A stretch of DNA of 64,000 bases from Streptococcus sp. HF-1907 (GTDB lineage: Bacteria; Bacillota; Bacilli; Lactobacillales; Streptococcaceae), in the NCBI RefSeq assembly GCF_015594605.1, contig NZ_JADNQT010000007.1, positions 18,572 through 82,571 on the forward strand, written 5' to 3'. A program made the position numbers and the translations under genes. A model generated the notes under the pieces. The model had not been told where the DNA came from. It made no database searches and saw nothing but the letters and a program-made list of their open reading frames with translations. Each line of letters starts with the position of its first letter. Position 1 is the first letter of the stretch. Of this stretch, positions 1 to 10,733 are shown piece after piece.

Positions 1-2
1 TG

Positions 3-887
3 CTTCGTGCAGCTGGCATCTACAAATTCGACCTTTTAACAGGAATGGTTGATGAGTTTGATGAATTGCAAGGAATCATGGGTGAAAAATATGCCCTACT
101 TGCTGGTGAGACACCTGCCGTTGCAGCTGCCATTCGTGAGCATTACATGCCAACATCAGCTGACGGTGAACTTCCTGAAACTAAAGTCGGTGCTGTTCTT
201 GCCATCGCTGACAAATTGGATACAGTTTTGTCATTCTTCTCAGTTGGCTTGATTCCAAGCGGTTCAAACGACCCTTACGCCCTTCGTCGTGCGACTCAAG
301 GTATCGTTCGTATTCTTGATGCCTTCGGTTGGGAAATTCCGCTTGATGAGTTGGTAGCTAACCTTTACAACTTGTCATTTGACAGCTTGACTTACACTAA
401 CCAAGAAGAAGTCATGAGCTTCCTTTCAGCTCGTATTGAGAAGATGATCGATGCCTCTATTGCTAAGGATATCCGTGCTGCTGTTTTGGCATCAGACACT
501 TATGTGGTTCGCCTTGTTCTTGAAGCTAGCGCAGCCATTGCCCAAAAGAGCAAAGAAGATGGCTACAAGGCTGCAGTTGAGAGTCTTTCACGTGCCTTTA
601 ACTTGGCAGAAAAGGCTGACGCTTCTGTTGAAGTTGACAGCTCTCTCTTTGAAAATGCCCAAGAAACATCCCTCAACCAAGCTGTTGCTTCACTTGAATT
701 GACAGACGACATGTCAGCTAATTTGAACAAACTCTTCGCCCTCAGCTCAGTCATCGATGACTTCTTTGACAACACAATGGTCATGGCAGAAGACGAAAAA
801 ATCAGAAACAATCGCTTAGCTCTCCTTGCAAGCCTTGTTGCTAAAGCTAAAAAAGTAGCAGTCTTTAACTTGTTGAATACTAAATAG
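3..887 (+). CDS. glyS: Glycyl-tRNA synthetase beta subunit, C-terminal part (5' end outside window)
   Basis: With the alpha subunit GlyQ this subunit forms the tetrameric bacterial enzyme that charges tRNA-Gly in the cytoplasm. The frame is already open at base 3, so the gene starts upstream; 294 C-terminal residues are visible of a subunit that is usually about 680 long. The conserved stretch [20 protein letters not shown] lies at the start of the visible part and is followed by the helical C-terminal region that resembles anticodon-binding domains. The ATG at 45 is an internal methionine, not the start. The stop is TAG at 885-887. A short UPF0291 gene follows after 89 bases. Identification is firm; only the missing N-terminus limits it. 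Confidence 0.95.
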   Translation, partial: LRAAGIYKFDLLTGMVDEFDELQGIMGEKYALLAGETPAVAAAIREHYMPTSADGELPETKVGAVLAIADKLDTVLSFFSVGLIPSGSNDPYALRRATQGIVRILDAFGWEIPLDELVANLYNLSFDSLTYTNQEEVMSFLSARIEKMIDASIAKDIRAAVLASDTYVVRLVLEASAAIAQKSKEDGYKAAVESLSRAFNLAEKADASVEVDSSLFENAQETSLNQAVASLELTDDMSANLNKLFALSSVIDDFFDNTMVMAEDEKIRNNRLALLASLVAKAKKVAVFNLLNTK

Positions 888-976
888 AAAAAATCGGAGA
901 AAGGAATTGAACCCGATCGGAAAGCTAGTGATTTTCCTAAAATTCTGACGCTTTCTGGTCGCTCTTGGTATCTTAA

Positions 977-1234
977 ATGACCCCAGAAAAAATCGCTCGT
1001 ATTAACGAGCTCGCTAAAAAGAAGAAAACAGAAGGCTTGACCGGTGAAGAAAAGGTTGAGCAATCTAAATTGCGCGAAGAATATATTGCAGGTTTTAAAC
1101 GTTCAGTTCGCCACCACATCGAAGGTATTAAAATTGTGGATGAAGAAGGAAATGACGTGACACCTGAGAAACTTCGCCAAGTCCAACGTGAAAAAGGTCT
1201 GCATGGCCGTAGTTTGGACGATCCAAATTCATAA
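977..1234 (+). CDS. UPF0291 (DUF896, YnzC-like) small protein
   Basis: An 85-residue, strongly charged cytoplasmic protein of the UPF0291/DUF896 family. Recognisable features are the N-terminal helix [13 protein letters not shown], the central [15 protein letters not shown] segment and the C-terminal [14 protein letters not shown] block, which is highly conserved in streptococci. The biochemical role is unknown; the Bacillus relative YnzC is linked to the SOS region. The start is forced: the frame has TAA at 974-976 immediately before the ATG. No Shine-Dalgarno motif is seen in the usual window; the nearest purine run (GGAGAAAGGA) is at about 896-905, some 70 bases away. It follows glyS in the same direction and ends before a good terminator. 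Confidence 0.88.
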   Translation: MTPEKIARINELAKKKKTEGLTGEEKVEQSKLREEYIAGFKRSVRHHIEGIKIVDEEGNDVTPEKLRQVQREKGLHGRSLDDPNS

Positions 1235-1240
1235 GATTCC

Positions 1241-1274
1241 AATCCCTTTGCACAAGCTGTGAGGGGATTTTTTC
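1241..1274 (+). terminator. Rho-independent terminator after the UPF0291 gene
   Basis: AATCCC at 1241-1246 can pair with GGGATT at about 1264-1269, with an inner CACA/TGTG pairing, and a T-run follows. It separates glyS and its small partner from glpK. Confidence 0.75.
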
Positions 1275-1283
1275 TGTTCCGGG

Positions 1284-1292
1284 TGATATAAT
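1284..1292 (+). promoter_or_regulatory. Extended -10 promoter of glpK
   Basis: TGATATAAT is an extended -10 element (TGn followed by TATAAT) 31 bases before the glpK start. No good -35 hexamer is seen at the right distance, as expected for extended -10 promoters. I see no clear catabolite-responsive element here, although glpK is often under CcpA control. Confidence 0.6.
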
Positions 1293-1299
1293 GAAGTAA

Positions 1300-2841
<1,542 letters not shown>

Positions 2842-2874
2842 CCTGAAAATTTCAGTAACGTTCCTATCATTTTA

Positions 2875-2883
2875 TGTTATAAT
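2875..2883 (+). promoter_or_regulatory. Extended -10 promoter of tkt
   Basis: TGTTATAAT is an extended -10 element about 53 bases before the tkt start. A near-palindrome (CTGAAA A TTTCAG, 2842-2854) lies just upstream, right after the glpK stop; its role is unknown. Confidence 0.6.
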
Positions 2884-2935
2884 ATAAAAGACGAACAATG
2901 CATAATTTAGTTGTTAAAAACAGAAAGGTTTTATC

Positions 2936-4921
2936 ATGACTTTTGATTCTATTGATCAATTAGCGGTCAATACCGTCCGCACGCTTTCTATCGATGCTAT
3001 CCAAGCAGCTAACTCAGGTCACCCTGGACTTCCAATGGGGGCTGCACCAATGGCCTATGTGCTTTGGAATAAATTCTTGAATGTCAATCCAAAAACAAGC
3101 CGTAACTGGACTAACCGTGACCGTTTCGTGCTTTCAGCTGGACATGGTTCTGCCCTTCTTTATAGCCTCCTTCACTTGGCTGGTTACGATTTATCAATCG
3201 ACGATTTGAAACAATTCCGTCAATGGGGTTCTAAAACACCTGGTCACCCAGAAGTGAATCATACTGATGGTGTTGAAGCAACAACTGGTCCTCTTGGACA
3301 AGGGATTGCTAACGCCGTGGGTATGGCAATGGCAGAGGCTCACTTGGCAGCTAAATTTAACAAACCAGGCTTTAACTTGGTTGACCACTACACATACGCT
3401 CTTCACGGTGATGGCTGTTTGATGGAAGGCGTTAGCCAAGAAGCTGCTAGCCTTGCAGGTCACCTTAAACTTGGTAAATTGGTCCTTCTTTACGATTCAA
3501 ATGATATCTCACTTGATGGACCAACCTCACAAGCCTTTACAGAAGATGTTAAAGGTAAATTTGAAGCTTACGGTTGGCAACATATCTTGGTAGAAGATGG
3601 TAATGATTTGGAAGTCATCGCTAGCGCTATCGAAGCCGCTAAAGCTGAAACTGAAAAACCATCAATCATCGAAGTCAAAACTATCATCGGTTTTGGTGCT
3701 GAAAAACAAGGAACGTCAGCAGTTCACGGTGCGCCACTTGGTGCAGAAGGCATTGCTTACGCTAAAAAAGCTTATGGCTGGGATTATCCAGAATTTACAG
3801 TTCCTGACGAAGTTGCTCGCCGTTTTGAAGTTGGTATCAAATTCCGCGGTGAAGAAAAAGAAAATGCCTGGAACTCACTTTTTGCTAAATATGAAAAAGA
3901 GTACCCAGAGTTGGCGGCAGAATATAAAGCAGCCTTTGCTGGTGAAGCAGAAACAGTTGATTTGGAAGCTCACGAACTAGGCTCATCAGTTGCTAGTCGT
4001 GTGTCAAGCCAACAAGCCATCCAACAATTATCAGCTCAATTACCAAACTTCTGGGGTGGTTCAGCTGACCTATCAGCTTCAAACAACACAATGGTTGCTG
4101 CTGAAAATGATTTCCAAGCTGATAACTACGCAGGTCGTAACATTTGGTTTGGTGTCCGTGAATTTGCCATGGCTGCTGCTATGAATGGTATTGCCCTTCA
4201 CGGTGGTACTCGTGTTTACGGCGGAACCTTCTTCGTCTTCTCAAACTACCTTCTTCCAGCTGTTCGTATGGCTGCGCTTCAAAGTCTTCCAACAGTTTAC
4301 GTCATGACACATGACTCAATCGCTGTTGGTGAAGATGGACCAACTCACGAACCAGTCGAACAATTGGCTTCAGTTCGTTCAATGCCAAATCTTAACGTTA
4401 TTCGTCCAGCAGATGGAAATGAAACAAACGCTGCTTGGAAACGCGCGGTAGCTGAAACTGACCGTCCAACAATGCTTGTCTTGACGCGCCAAAACTTGCC
4501 TGTCCTTGAAGGCACTGCTGAATTGGCAGAAACTGGTGTCAACAAAGGAGCTTACGTGATTTCAGAAGCTAAAGGTGACCTTGATGGTATCCTTATCGCA
4601 ACAGGTTCTGAAGTGAAATTGGCTCTTGATGCGCAAGCTGAACTTGAAGCTCAAGGCATTCATGTACGTGTGGTCTCAATGCCATCACAAAACCTTTTTG
4701 ACGAACAAGATGCAGCTTACCAAGAAGAAGTTCTCCCAGCAGCAGTCACAAAACGTCTTGCTATCGAAGCTGGCTCAAGCTTTGGTTGGGGTAAATACGT
4801 TGGTCTCCAAGGTAAAACACTTACCATCGATACTTGGGGAGCATCTGCCCCAGGAACTAAAATCTTTGAAGAGTACGGTTTCACAGTTGATAATACCGTA
4901 GCCCTTTATAAATCATTCTAA
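2936..4921 (+). CDS. tkt: Transketolase
   Basis: Transketolase moves two-carbon ketol units between sugar phosphates in the non-oxidative pentose phosphate pathway and depends on thiamine diphosphate and a divalent metal. The protein has 661 residues, the normal length. Visible landmarks are the N-terminal [10 protein letters not shown] segment (about residues 26-35), the [16 protein letters not shown] substrate-channel helix (69-84), the thiamine diphosphate motif beginning GDG at 158-160 and ending near NDISLDG, the pyrimidine-domain segment [19 protein letters not shown] in the middle and the C-terminal transketolase domain. The start follows AGAAAGG. The gene is single, with a 35-bp IS-derived palindrome between it and the convergent tetR gene that can end transcription from both sides. 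Confidence 0.97.
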   Translation: MTFDSIDQLAVNTVRTLSIDAIQAANSGHPGLPMGAAPMAYVLWNKFLNVNPKTSRNWTNRDRFVLSAGHGSALLYSLLHLAGYDLSIDDLKQFRQWGSKTPGHPEVNHTDGVEATTGPLGQGIANAVGMAMAEAHLAAKFNKPGFNLVDHYTYALHGDGCLMEGVSQEAASLAGHLKLGKLVLLYDSNDISLDGPTSQAFTEDVKGKFEAYGWQHILVEDGNDLEVIASAIEAAKAETEKPSIIEVKTIIGFGAEKQGTSAVHGAPLGAEGIAYAKKAYGWDYPEFTVPDEVARRFEVGIKFRGEEKENAWNSLFAKYEKEYPELAAEYKAAFAGEAETVDLEAHELGSSVASRVSSQQAIQQLSAQLPNFWGGSADLSASNNTMVAAENDFQADNYAGRNIWFGVREFAMAAAMNGIALHGGTRVYGGTFFVFSNYLLPAVRMAALQSLPTVYVMTHDSIAVGEDGPTHEPVEQLASVRSMPNLNVIRPADGNETNAAWKRAVAETDRPTMLVLTRQNLPVLEGTAELAETGVNKGAYVISEAKGDLDGILIATGSEVKLALDAQAELEAQGIHVRVVSMPSQNLFDEQDAAYQEEVLPAAVTKRLAIEAGSSFGWGKYVGLQGKTLTIDTWGASAPGTKIFEEYGFTVDNTVALYKSF

Positions 4922-5044
4922 GATAACTGAGGTTGCGATACATTCAGTGCAGGTCTTTTGTTTTAGCATGATAATCGGTAGAACGGTCACGTCAAACGTA
5001 TGAAGGAACTATTGATTTCAGAAAATGCACACAACGAAAATTAA

Positions 5045-5079
5045 GGCTCATTGTCACCCACTACAGGTGACAATGAGCC
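5045..5079. repeat. 35-bp ISL3-end palindrome, copy 1 (also a bidirectional terminator)
   Basis: Twelve-base arms GGCTCATTGTCA and TGACAATGAGCC enclose an 11-base centre. The sequence is the reverse complement of the copy at 59045-59079 with one difference (G at 5067). Read on the minus strand it begins with the same terminal bases as the ISL3-family end at 63555-63580. T-rich sequence follows at 5080-5087, so the hairpin probably terminates tkt and perhaps tetR. It looks like an insertion sequence reduced to its two joined ends. No flanking target duplication is evident. Confidence 0.85.
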
Positions 5080-5092
5080 TATTTTTTATCAA

Positions 5093-5710
5093 TCAATCTT
5101 CGTCATCACGATTGATGGTAATTCCCATAACGGTGAGGTGACCGTTGCTGATGAGTGTGATGACCAGGTGGGCAAGGTCTTTGGCTGACATGTCAAAATC
5201 AGATTTAATCCACCAGAGTAGAGTACCTGTGAAAATGCTAGTGAGATAGGCAACCACGAAATCAGTTGGAACGCTTCCACCAGATTCAATGACATTGAGT
5301 TTGTCCAAAATATCGGCGTATTTATCGTGGAGGAGTTTGGCAAAGTTAGCTTGGAGAATTTCGTGAGAAATACTCAGCAGAACGATTTTAGCGATAGCTT
5401 GGTTTTTTTCAAGGGTTCGATAGAAGTTGGTCAGCAGACGCTCAGCTTTTTTCACCTTGACCGTATCACCTTTGGTAATCTGCGCAGCGTCAATCATGTC
5501 AGAGAGCTCCATCATCATTTGCTCCTGGATACCTTTTTGAAGCTGATCCTTGTCGGCATAATGAGCATAGAAAGTGGTGCGGTTAATCATGGCCTCGTCA
5601 GCAATGTCTTGGATAGTAATCTTGTCATAAGGTTTTTGGCTGAGCAATTTTGTGAAGGCATCAAAAATGAGTTTTTCGGTTCTTAAATAGCGGATATCTG
5701 TGAATTTCAT
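5093..5710 (-). CDS. TetR/AcrR-family transcriptional regulator
   Basis: A 205-residue DNA-binding repressor of TetR type. The N-terminal helix-turn-helix is plain: ITIQDIADEAMINRTTFYAHYADKDQL at about residues 31-57. The C-terminal part is helical and variable, as expected for the ligand-binding and dimer domain, so the inducer cannot be guessed. The gene is divergent from the activase/dehydratase operon at 5899, with 188 bases between the two starts. Two inverted repeats in that gap (5749-5764 and 5820-5834) are the likely operators, so it probably represses the neighbouring operon and itself. The stop is about 14 bases from the 35-bp IS-derived hairpin shared with tkt. Confidence 0.9.
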   Translation of the reverse strand: MKFTDIRYLRTEKLIFDAFTKLLSQKPYDKITIQDIADEAMINRTTFYAHYADKDQLQKGIQEQMMMELSDMIDAAQITKGDTVKVKKAERLLTNFYRTLEKNQAIAKIVLLSISHEILQANFAKLLHDKYADILDKLNVIESGGSVPTDFVVAYLTSIFTGTLLWWIKSDFDMSAKDLAHLVITLISNGHLTVMGITINRDDED

Positions 5711-5748
5711 AATCCATCTCCTAGATAAACGACAGATAGTTGGTTATG

Positions 5749-5764
5749 TGTTGTTTAAACAACA
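5749..5764. promoter_or_regulatory. Perfect 16-bp palindrome, candidate TetR operator 1
   Basis: TGTTGTTTAAACAACA is a perfect palindrome in the gap between tetR and the activase gene. Palindromes of this size are typical binding sites for TetR dimers. Assignment to the adjacent regulator is inference from position. Confidence 0.55.
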
Positions 5765-5783
5765 ATTTCCAAAAAAGTAGCGA

Positions 5784-5811
5784 TTGAATTTTCAAATCTT
5801 AGTCTTATAAT
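5784..5811 (+). promoter_or_regulatory. Promoter of the activase/dehydratase operon
   Basis: TTGAAT (5784-5789) and TATAAT (5806-5811) are spaced by 16 bases. The predicted start of transcription falls in or just before the second inverted repeat, so a bound repressor would block it. Confidence 0.65.
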
Positions 5812-5819
5812 AATTATAA

Positions 5820-5834
5820 CAAACAGACTGTTTG
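5820..5834. promoter_or_regulatory. Inverted repeat at the transcription start, candidate TetR operator 2
   Basis: CAAACAG and CTGTTTG flank a single central A, giving 7-bp arms. The element starts 9 bases after the -10 box. This is the usual place for a TetR-type operator; binding itself is inferred. Confidence 0.55.
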
Positions 5835-5898
5835 ATAAGCAACGATTTGTAGGTTCATTGACAATCTGTTGGCAAAAAGGTTTTGAAAGTTAGGTGAA

Positions 5899-7677
5899 AT
5901 GATGAATAGAGCAGGAATTGATGTCGGGTCAACGACAGTTAAGTTAGTTGTTTTAAATGAAAAGAATGACTTGTTGTTTTCACGTTATGAACGTCACTTT
6001 TCAGATGTAAAGGCGGCAACGATTAAGGTGCTAAATGAAGTCATTGCAGAGCTTGGAGACCAGACCGTTTCTATTGCTATTACTGGTTCTGGTGGTATGG
6101 GGCTCTCAGATGTCGCAGCTATTCCTTTTGTTCAGGAAGTGATTGCCGCAACAACGACTGTTGAAAAACTCATTCCACAGACAGATGTCGTCATTGAGTT
6201 GGGAGGGGAAGATGCTAAGATGACTTTCTTTGGCGATTCTCTTGAACAACGCATGAACGGTACTTGTGCAGGTGGTACGGGTGCCTTTATCGACCAAATG
6301 GCAGAGCTTTTAAAAACAGATGCCAATGGTGTCAACGAACTAGCCAAGGGCTATGAAACAATTTACCCAATCGCTAGTCGTTGCGGTGTCTTTGCTAAAA
6401 CCGATGTTCAACCTTTAATCAACGAAGGAGCTCGTAAGGAAGACATTGCGGCATCTATTTTCCAAGCGGTGGTTAATCAAACTATTGCTGGCTTGGCGTC
6501 AGGTCGGAAGATTATCGGAAATATCGCTTTTTTGGGCGGTCCTCTCTTCTTTATGAGTGAGTTGCGCCAGCGATTTATCGAAACGCTAAACATCACCCCA
6601 GATCACGTGGTTTTTCCAGAAAATCCGCAACTTTTCGTGGCTATGGGTGCAGCTTTTGATGACAATCAAGTGACGCTTACCTTGTTGCAAATTATCCACA
6701 ACTTGGAGAACAATAGCTCAGACAGATTGGTACCTAAGAAGACTTTGGACGTTCTTTTCAAGGATGAGGCGGAGCTTAGTGAGTGGCGTGAACGCCACAA
6801 TGAGGCTAGCGCTCAATATGCGGATATCGCCACAGCCTCTGGTCCAACATTTTTGGGAATTGACGCGGGTTCTACGACCTCGAAGGTGATTTTAATTGAC
6901 ACTGAAGGGCGTATCCTTTTCCAACATTATGGCAATAATGAAGGGCAACCGCTAGAAAATATTATCAAGATTTTGAAGGAAGTTTACCGTCAGTTGCCTG
7001 ATGATGCCTTTATCGCCCGCTCTTGTGTGACGGGTTACGGGGAACAACTCATCAAGGCAGCGCTTAGGGTGGACTACGGTGAGGTTGAAACCGTTGCTCA
7101 CTTTAAGGCAGCCAATTATTTCAATCCAGGTGTTGATTTCATTTTGGATATTGGTGGTCAGGATATGAAGGCTATGAGTGTTCAGGATGGGGCTTTGTCA
7201 AGTATTCAGTTGAATGAAGCCTGCTCATCTGGTTGCGGTTCTTTCATTGAAACCTTTGCCAAGTCTTTGAAATACGATGTGAAGGATTTTGCTCAAGTGG
7301 CCTTGCTTGCTAAGCATCCAGTGGATTTGGGGTCAAAATGTACCGTCTTTATGAATTCAAAAGTGAAACAGGTTCAAAAAGAGGGGGCAACCGTTGCTGA
7401 TATTTCAGCTGGGCTGTCTTACTCCGTCATCAAAAATGCACTCTACAAGGTTATCAAAGTAAAACGTCCCGAAGATTTAGGGCAAAAGATTGTAGTGCAG
7501 GGGGGGACCTTCTACAATGAGGCGGTGCTTAGAGCCTTTGAATTGGTCAGTGAACGCGAGGTCGTTCGTCCAAGTATCGCAGGTTTGATGGGAGCTTATG
7601 GCTGCGCTTTGATTTCACAAGAAAAATATGAGGATGAGATGGCTCTTGTCGCAGAAGCGCCAGCTGTTCTCGCCTAG
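5899..7677 (+). CDS. Tandem-domain acyl-CoA dehydratase activase (HgdC/BcrAD-type ATPase)
   Basis: Proteins of this family use ATP to drive an electron at very low potential into a 2-hydroxyacyl-CoA dehydratase or related Fe-S enzyme. This one has 592 residues and two copies of the BadF/BcrA ASKHA ATPase domain: the first begins with [14 protein letters not shown] at residue 5, the second with [15 protein letters not shown] near residue 318. The Cys of [16 protein letters not shown] (domain 1) and of [15 protein letters not shown] (domain 2) correspond to the residues that hold the [4Fe-4S] cluster at the dimer interface of activases. The start ATG ATG at 5899 follows TTAGGTG; the second ATG at 5902 is equally possible. 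The 852-residue partner begins 12 bases after its stop. The same two units occur as one long polypeptide in some Firmicutes, as far as I recall. The substrate is unknown. Confidence 0.85.
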   Translation: MMNRAGIDVGSTTVKLVVLNEKNDLLFSRYERHFSDVKAATIKVLNEVIAELGDQTVSIAITGSGGMGLSDVAAIPFVQEVIAATTTVEKLIPQTDVVIELGGEDAKMTFFGDSLEQRMNGTCAGGTGAFIDQMAELLKTDANGVNELAKGYETIYPIASRCGVFAKTDVQPLINEGARKEDIAASIFQAVVNQTIAGLASGRKIIGNIAFLGGPLFFMSELRQRFIETLNITPDHVVFPENPQLFVAMGAAFDDNQVTLTLLQIIHNLENNSSDRLVPKKTLDVLFKDEAELSEWRERHNEASAQYADIATASGPTFLGIDAGSTTSKVILIDTEGRILFQHYGNNEGQPLENIIKILKEVYRQLPDDAFIARSCVTGYGEQLIKAALRVDYGEVETVAHFKAANYFNPGVDFILDIGGQDMKAMSVQDGALSSIQLNEACSSGCGSFIETFAKSLKYDVKDFAQVALLAKHPVDLGSKCTVFMNSKVKQVQKEGATVADISAGLSYSVIKNALYKVIKVKRPEDLGQKIVVQGGTFYNEAVLRAFELVSEREVVRPSIAGLMGAYGCALISQEKYEDEMALVAEAPAVLA

Positions 7678-7688
7678 GAGTTGGAGAA

Positions 7689-10247
7689 ATGGTAGAAACA
7701 ATAACAAGACAAACAGGGTCTAGCTTGATGGGCTTGGATGAGCTTGATAGCTTTTCAGCACAAAAAGAATTCACCCGCTGTGGTTTATGTGAAAATAACT
7801 GTGCCTTGACGGTGACGATTTTCAATGATGGTTCAAAATTTGTAACGGGTAACCGTTGTGAACGTGGTGCTGAGAAAGTTACTAAAATTAAATTTGACCG
7901 AAGCAATCAAAAAGAAAATCTCGTTGATTACAAGTACAAAAAACTCTTTAAGTACAAGGCTTTATCTAAAAAGGAAGCTATTCATGGGATTATTGGGGTG
8001 CCTCGTGTGCTCAACATGTATGAAAACTATCCTCTTTGGCATACAATTCTGACGGACTTAGGTTTCCGTGTGCAGTTATCGCCAAAATCTGATAAACGTT
8101 TATTCGAAAAGGGGATTGAAACCATTCCTTCTGATACGGTTTGCTATCCTGCTAAGATGGTTCACGGTCATATTCAAGCCTTGATTGACCGCAAGGTTGA
8201 TGCAATTTTTTACCCAAGTGTCATCTACGAACAAATTGAAAATAGCAAGGCTCCCAATCACTACAATTGCCCGATTGTGCAAGGATATCCAGAGGTTATT
8301 GAAAAGAATATGGACCCTATCCGCGATAGTGAGGTCAAATTCTACCATCCTTTTGTGAATTTGGCAGACCCTGAAACGCTGGTTTTCTCTCTGTCTAAGG
8401 CTTTCGCTGACTACGGAGACATCAATGAAGACGATATCCGCAAGGCGGTTGAACATGGTTTCCAAGCGCTCAGTGATTTCAAAAAAGACATTCAAGAAAA
8501 AGCAGATGAGCTCTTGATGACCATTGCCATGAAAAAAGAAAAGGCCATCGTCTTGTCAGGGCGTCCTTATCACTTGGACCCTGAAATCAATCACGGGATT
8601 GCTAATATCATCACCCAAGAAGGTTTCCATGTCTTGACTGAGGATATGGTGTCAGGTTTGGAAGAAGTGTCAGGCTTGCGCGTGGTTAATCAATGGGTTT
8701 ACCATTCACGCCTCTACGCAGCAGCCAAGGTTGTGGCTAAAAATCCTAATCTAGAACTGGTTCAGCTTAATAGCTTTGGTTGTGGACTGGACGCTGTCAC
8801 AACCGACCAAGTGGAAGAAATCATGCGCGGACACCACAAACTTTACACGGTTCTCAAAATTGACGAAGGTAGCAATATGGGAGCCATCCGAATCCGCCTT
8901 CGTTCTTTGAAAGCAGCCGTGGAAGAAAGAGATAAGAAGTGGCAACAAAGTGGCTATCATCCAAATCTCAATCAGGTTCCTGAAATTGACGAGGTTGAGG
9001 AAGAAGAACCTGTCTTCACCAAGGAAATGAAGAAAAAGCACACGCTTCTTATGCCAATGTTGTCACCCATCCACCAAAATGGGCTCATCGAAGAAGCCTT
9101 TAAACAAGCTGGTTATCAGGTGGTTGTTTTGCCTGCTCTAGACCGAAAAGCTGTTGATGTTGGTTTGAAGTTTGTCCATAATGATGCCTGCTACCCAGCC
9201 ATTATCACTATTGGACAGCTGGTTGAAGCTCTGCAAAGTGGCGATTATGACCTTCATAACACCAGTGTCATGCTAACCCAAACGGGGGGTGGTTGTCGGG
9301 CGACTAACTACATTCCTTTGTTGCGTAAGGCTCTGAAAGATTCAGGTTTCCCACAGATTCCGGTTGTTTCCATTTCCATGGGGAATCAAGGGACAGAAAC
9401 TTCACCAGGTTGGAGCTTGTCTTACGGTTTCGTCAAACGCCTACTCATTAGCGTTCTCTACGGTGACCTTTTTGAACGCCTTCTTTACCGTGTGCGCCCT
9501 TATGAATCTGAAAAAGGCTCTGCCAATGCCCTTTATGACAAATGGCTAGAAATTGCGCGCCACAATGTTGCGACGGGTTCATACTTTGAGTTTAATCGCA
9601 ATATGAAACGCATCATCCGAGACTTCGACCAGCTACCAACCAATGATTTCGGCAGCAAGCCAAGGGTCGGTGTTGTCGGTGAAATTTTGGTCAAGTATGC
9701 GCCGACTGCCAATAATGACATTGTCGGTCTGATTGAAAATGAAGGGGGCGAAGCCGTCGTGCCAGACTTGATTGGTTTCATGAATTATTCCCTCTTCAAT
9801 CAAATTTGGAAGGCTGACGAGCTCAACATGAGTCAAAAGAGCAAACGTTTTGCCAAGCTAGGCATTGATGCCATCAACCTCCTTGAAAAACCGATGAACA
9901 AGGCTCTTGAAAAATCAGAACGTTTTGATGGTATTGAGTCTATTTATGACATTGCCAGCGACGCTTCCAAGATTATCTCAATCGGGAATCACACAGGTGA
10001 AGGCTGGTTCTTGACGGGTGAAATGATTGAGCTCTTGAACAGTGGTGTTCCTAATATCGTTTGCTTGCAACCTTTCGGTTGTTTGCCAAACCACATTGTC
10101 GGTAAAGGAATGCTCAAAGAGCTCCGCCGACAATACAAGGGTGCTAACATCGCCCCAATCGATTACGACCCAGGCTCATCAGAAGTTAACCAACTCAACC
10201 GCCTCCGCCTCATGATGACAACTGCCAAGAAGATGCAGCGCAATTAG
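7689..10247 (+). CDS. 2-hydroxyacyl-CoA dehydratase / double-cubane-cluster-like Fe-S protein
   Basis: An 852-residue partner of the preceding activase. Near the N-terminus it has a Cys cluster, CGLCENNC at 31-38 and a further Cys at about 57 (NRCERG), followed by a CoA-activase-associated DUF2229-type domain starting GVPRVLNMYENYPLWHTIL. Further on are segments such as DTVCYPAK, SFGCGLDAVTTDQV, NDACYPAIITIGQ, QTGGGCRATNY and LQPFGCLPNHIVGKG, whose cysteines sit in the positions that bind clusters in HgdB/YjiM-type proteins. A start with SD GGAG TTGGAG 6-8 bases before the ATG at 7689 shows it is a normal second cistron rather than the product of a frameshift. It ends before a terminator. Without an obvious acyl-CoA pathway around it, the reaction is unknown; a reductase using very low-potential electrons is the best guess. 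Confidence 0.8.
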   Translation: MVETITRQTGSSLMGLDELDSFSAQKEFTRCGLCENNCALTVTIFNDGSKFVTGNRCERGAEKVTKIKFDRSNQKENLVDYKYKKLFKYKALSKKEAIHGIIGVPRVLNMYENYPLWHTILTDLGFRVQLSPKSDKRLFEKGIETIPSDTVCYPAKMVHGHIQALIDRKVDAIFYPSVIYEQIENSKAPNHYNCPIVQGYPEVIEKNMDPIRDSEVKFYHPFVNLADPETLVFSLSKAFADYGDINEDDIRKAVEHGFQALSDFKKDIQEKADELLMTIAMKKEKAIVLSGRPYHLDPEINHGIANIITQEGFHVLTEDMVSGLEEVSGLRVVNQWVYHSRLYAAAKVVAKNPNLELVQLNSFGCGLDAVTTDQVEEIMRGHHKLYTVLKIDEGSNMGAIRIRLRSLKAAVEERDKKWQQSGYHPNLNQVPEIDEVEEEEPVFTKEMKKKHTLLMPMLSPIHQNGLIEEAFKQAGYQVVVLPALDRKAVDVGLKFVHNDACYPAIITIGQLVEALQSGDYDLHNTSVMLTQTGGGCRATNYIPLLRKALKDSGFPQIPVVSISMGNQGTETSPGWSLSYGFVKRLLISVLYGDLFERLLYRVRPYESEKGSANALYDKWLEIARHNVATGSYFEFNRNMKRIIRDFDQLPTNDFGSKPRVGVVGEILVKYAPTANNDIVGLIENEGGEAVVPDLIGFMNYSLFNQIWKADELNMSQKSKRFAKLGIDAINLLEKPMNKALEKSERFDGIESIYDIASDASKIISIGNHTGEGWFLTGEMIELLNSGVPNIVCLQPFGCLPNHIVGKGMLKELRRQYKGANIAPIDYDPGSSEVNQLNRLRLMMTTAKKMQRN

Positions 10248-10269
10248 TGTGTTAAAGAATAAGCTAAAG

Positions 10270-10304
10270 ACAGAATCCATGACCTTGGGCTCTGTTTTTT
10301 AGGT
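10270..10304 (+). terminator. Terminator of the activase/dehydratase operon
   Basis: ACAGA at 10270-10274 pairs with TCTGT near 10291-10295, with CC/GG inside, followed by a run of six or seven T. Confidence 0.7.
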
Positions 10305-10305
10305 G

Positions 10306-10344
10306 ATGAAAACGTTTGACAAGATTTTTAGCTGGTGGTATATT
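10306..10344 (+). promoter_or_regulatory. Strong promoter of the immunity/ABC operon, overlapped by a cre-like site
   Basis: TTGACA (10316-10321) and TATATT (10339-10344) with a 17-base spacer form a near-consensus promoter. ATGAAAACGTTTGAC at 10306-10320 matches 13 of 15 positions of the catabolite-responsive element WTGNAANCGNWNNCW and covers the -35 box, so CcpA repression is possible. Downstream, CTTGTAT (10360-10366) and ATACAAG (10378-10384) form an inverted repeat in the leader. Confidence 0.65.
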
Positions 10345-10415
10345 AATGATAATTTAAAGCTTGTATCACTTTGACAATACAAGGGAACTGCATAACTAAG
10401 AATGGAGGTCGCATC

Positions 10416-10724
10416 ATGAATAAGGAATGTCATAGTCTTTACAGACAGATTCAATTGTCCTATGGAAATGCTGGCATTAGAGAAAATGAGGAACTGTCCC
10501 AAATGTTGCTGACTGCTTCTAACCAGTTGATTCGGTCGGAAAATGTATCTCTGGTGGCTGCGCGTCTTAATCGTCAGTTGGACCTTTATTTGGCTAGTCA
10601 TGCCTTGAAATTACCTCAGGCTATGCTTGTTTTAAAGCAGAAGTTGCAAGTTGAGGCTCAGAATTATAGGGTAGCCAAGGTGCCCTCTGTAATGCTAACT
10701 TTATTTGGTTTTGGGAAGAAATAG
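10416..10724 (+). CDS. Putative bacteriocin immunity protein (EntA_Immun-like)
   Basis: A 102-residue cytoplasmic, all-helical protein. The pattern of an N-terminal helix, then ENEELSQMLLTASNQLIRSENVSLVAARLNRQLDLYLASHALKLP in overlapping order (residues about 20-65) and a flexible basic tail (FGFGKK) resembles the four-helix immunity proteins of class IIa bacteriocins. The start at 10416 is chosen because GGAGGT lies 6 bases before it; an upstream ATG-less extension from 10371 has no ribosome site. It is the first gene of an operon with an ABC ATPase and a permease, starting 9 bases after its stop, which fits a self-protection role. No bacteriocin structural gene is visible, so it would be an orphan. 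The family call is from sequence pattern only. Confidence 0.55.
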   Translation: MNKECHSLYRQIQLSYGNAGIRENEELSQMLLTASNQLIRSENVSLVAARLNRQLDLYLASHALKLPQAMLVLKQKLQVEAQNYRVAKVPSVMLTLFGFGKK

Positions 10725-10733
10725 GAGATTATA

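Noticed and set aside
5899..10247. Activase and dehydratase-like genes as one gene split by a frameshift
   Set aside because: The second gene has its own GGAG-type ribosome site and ATG 12 bases after a natural C-terminus, so two cistrons are the simpler reading.
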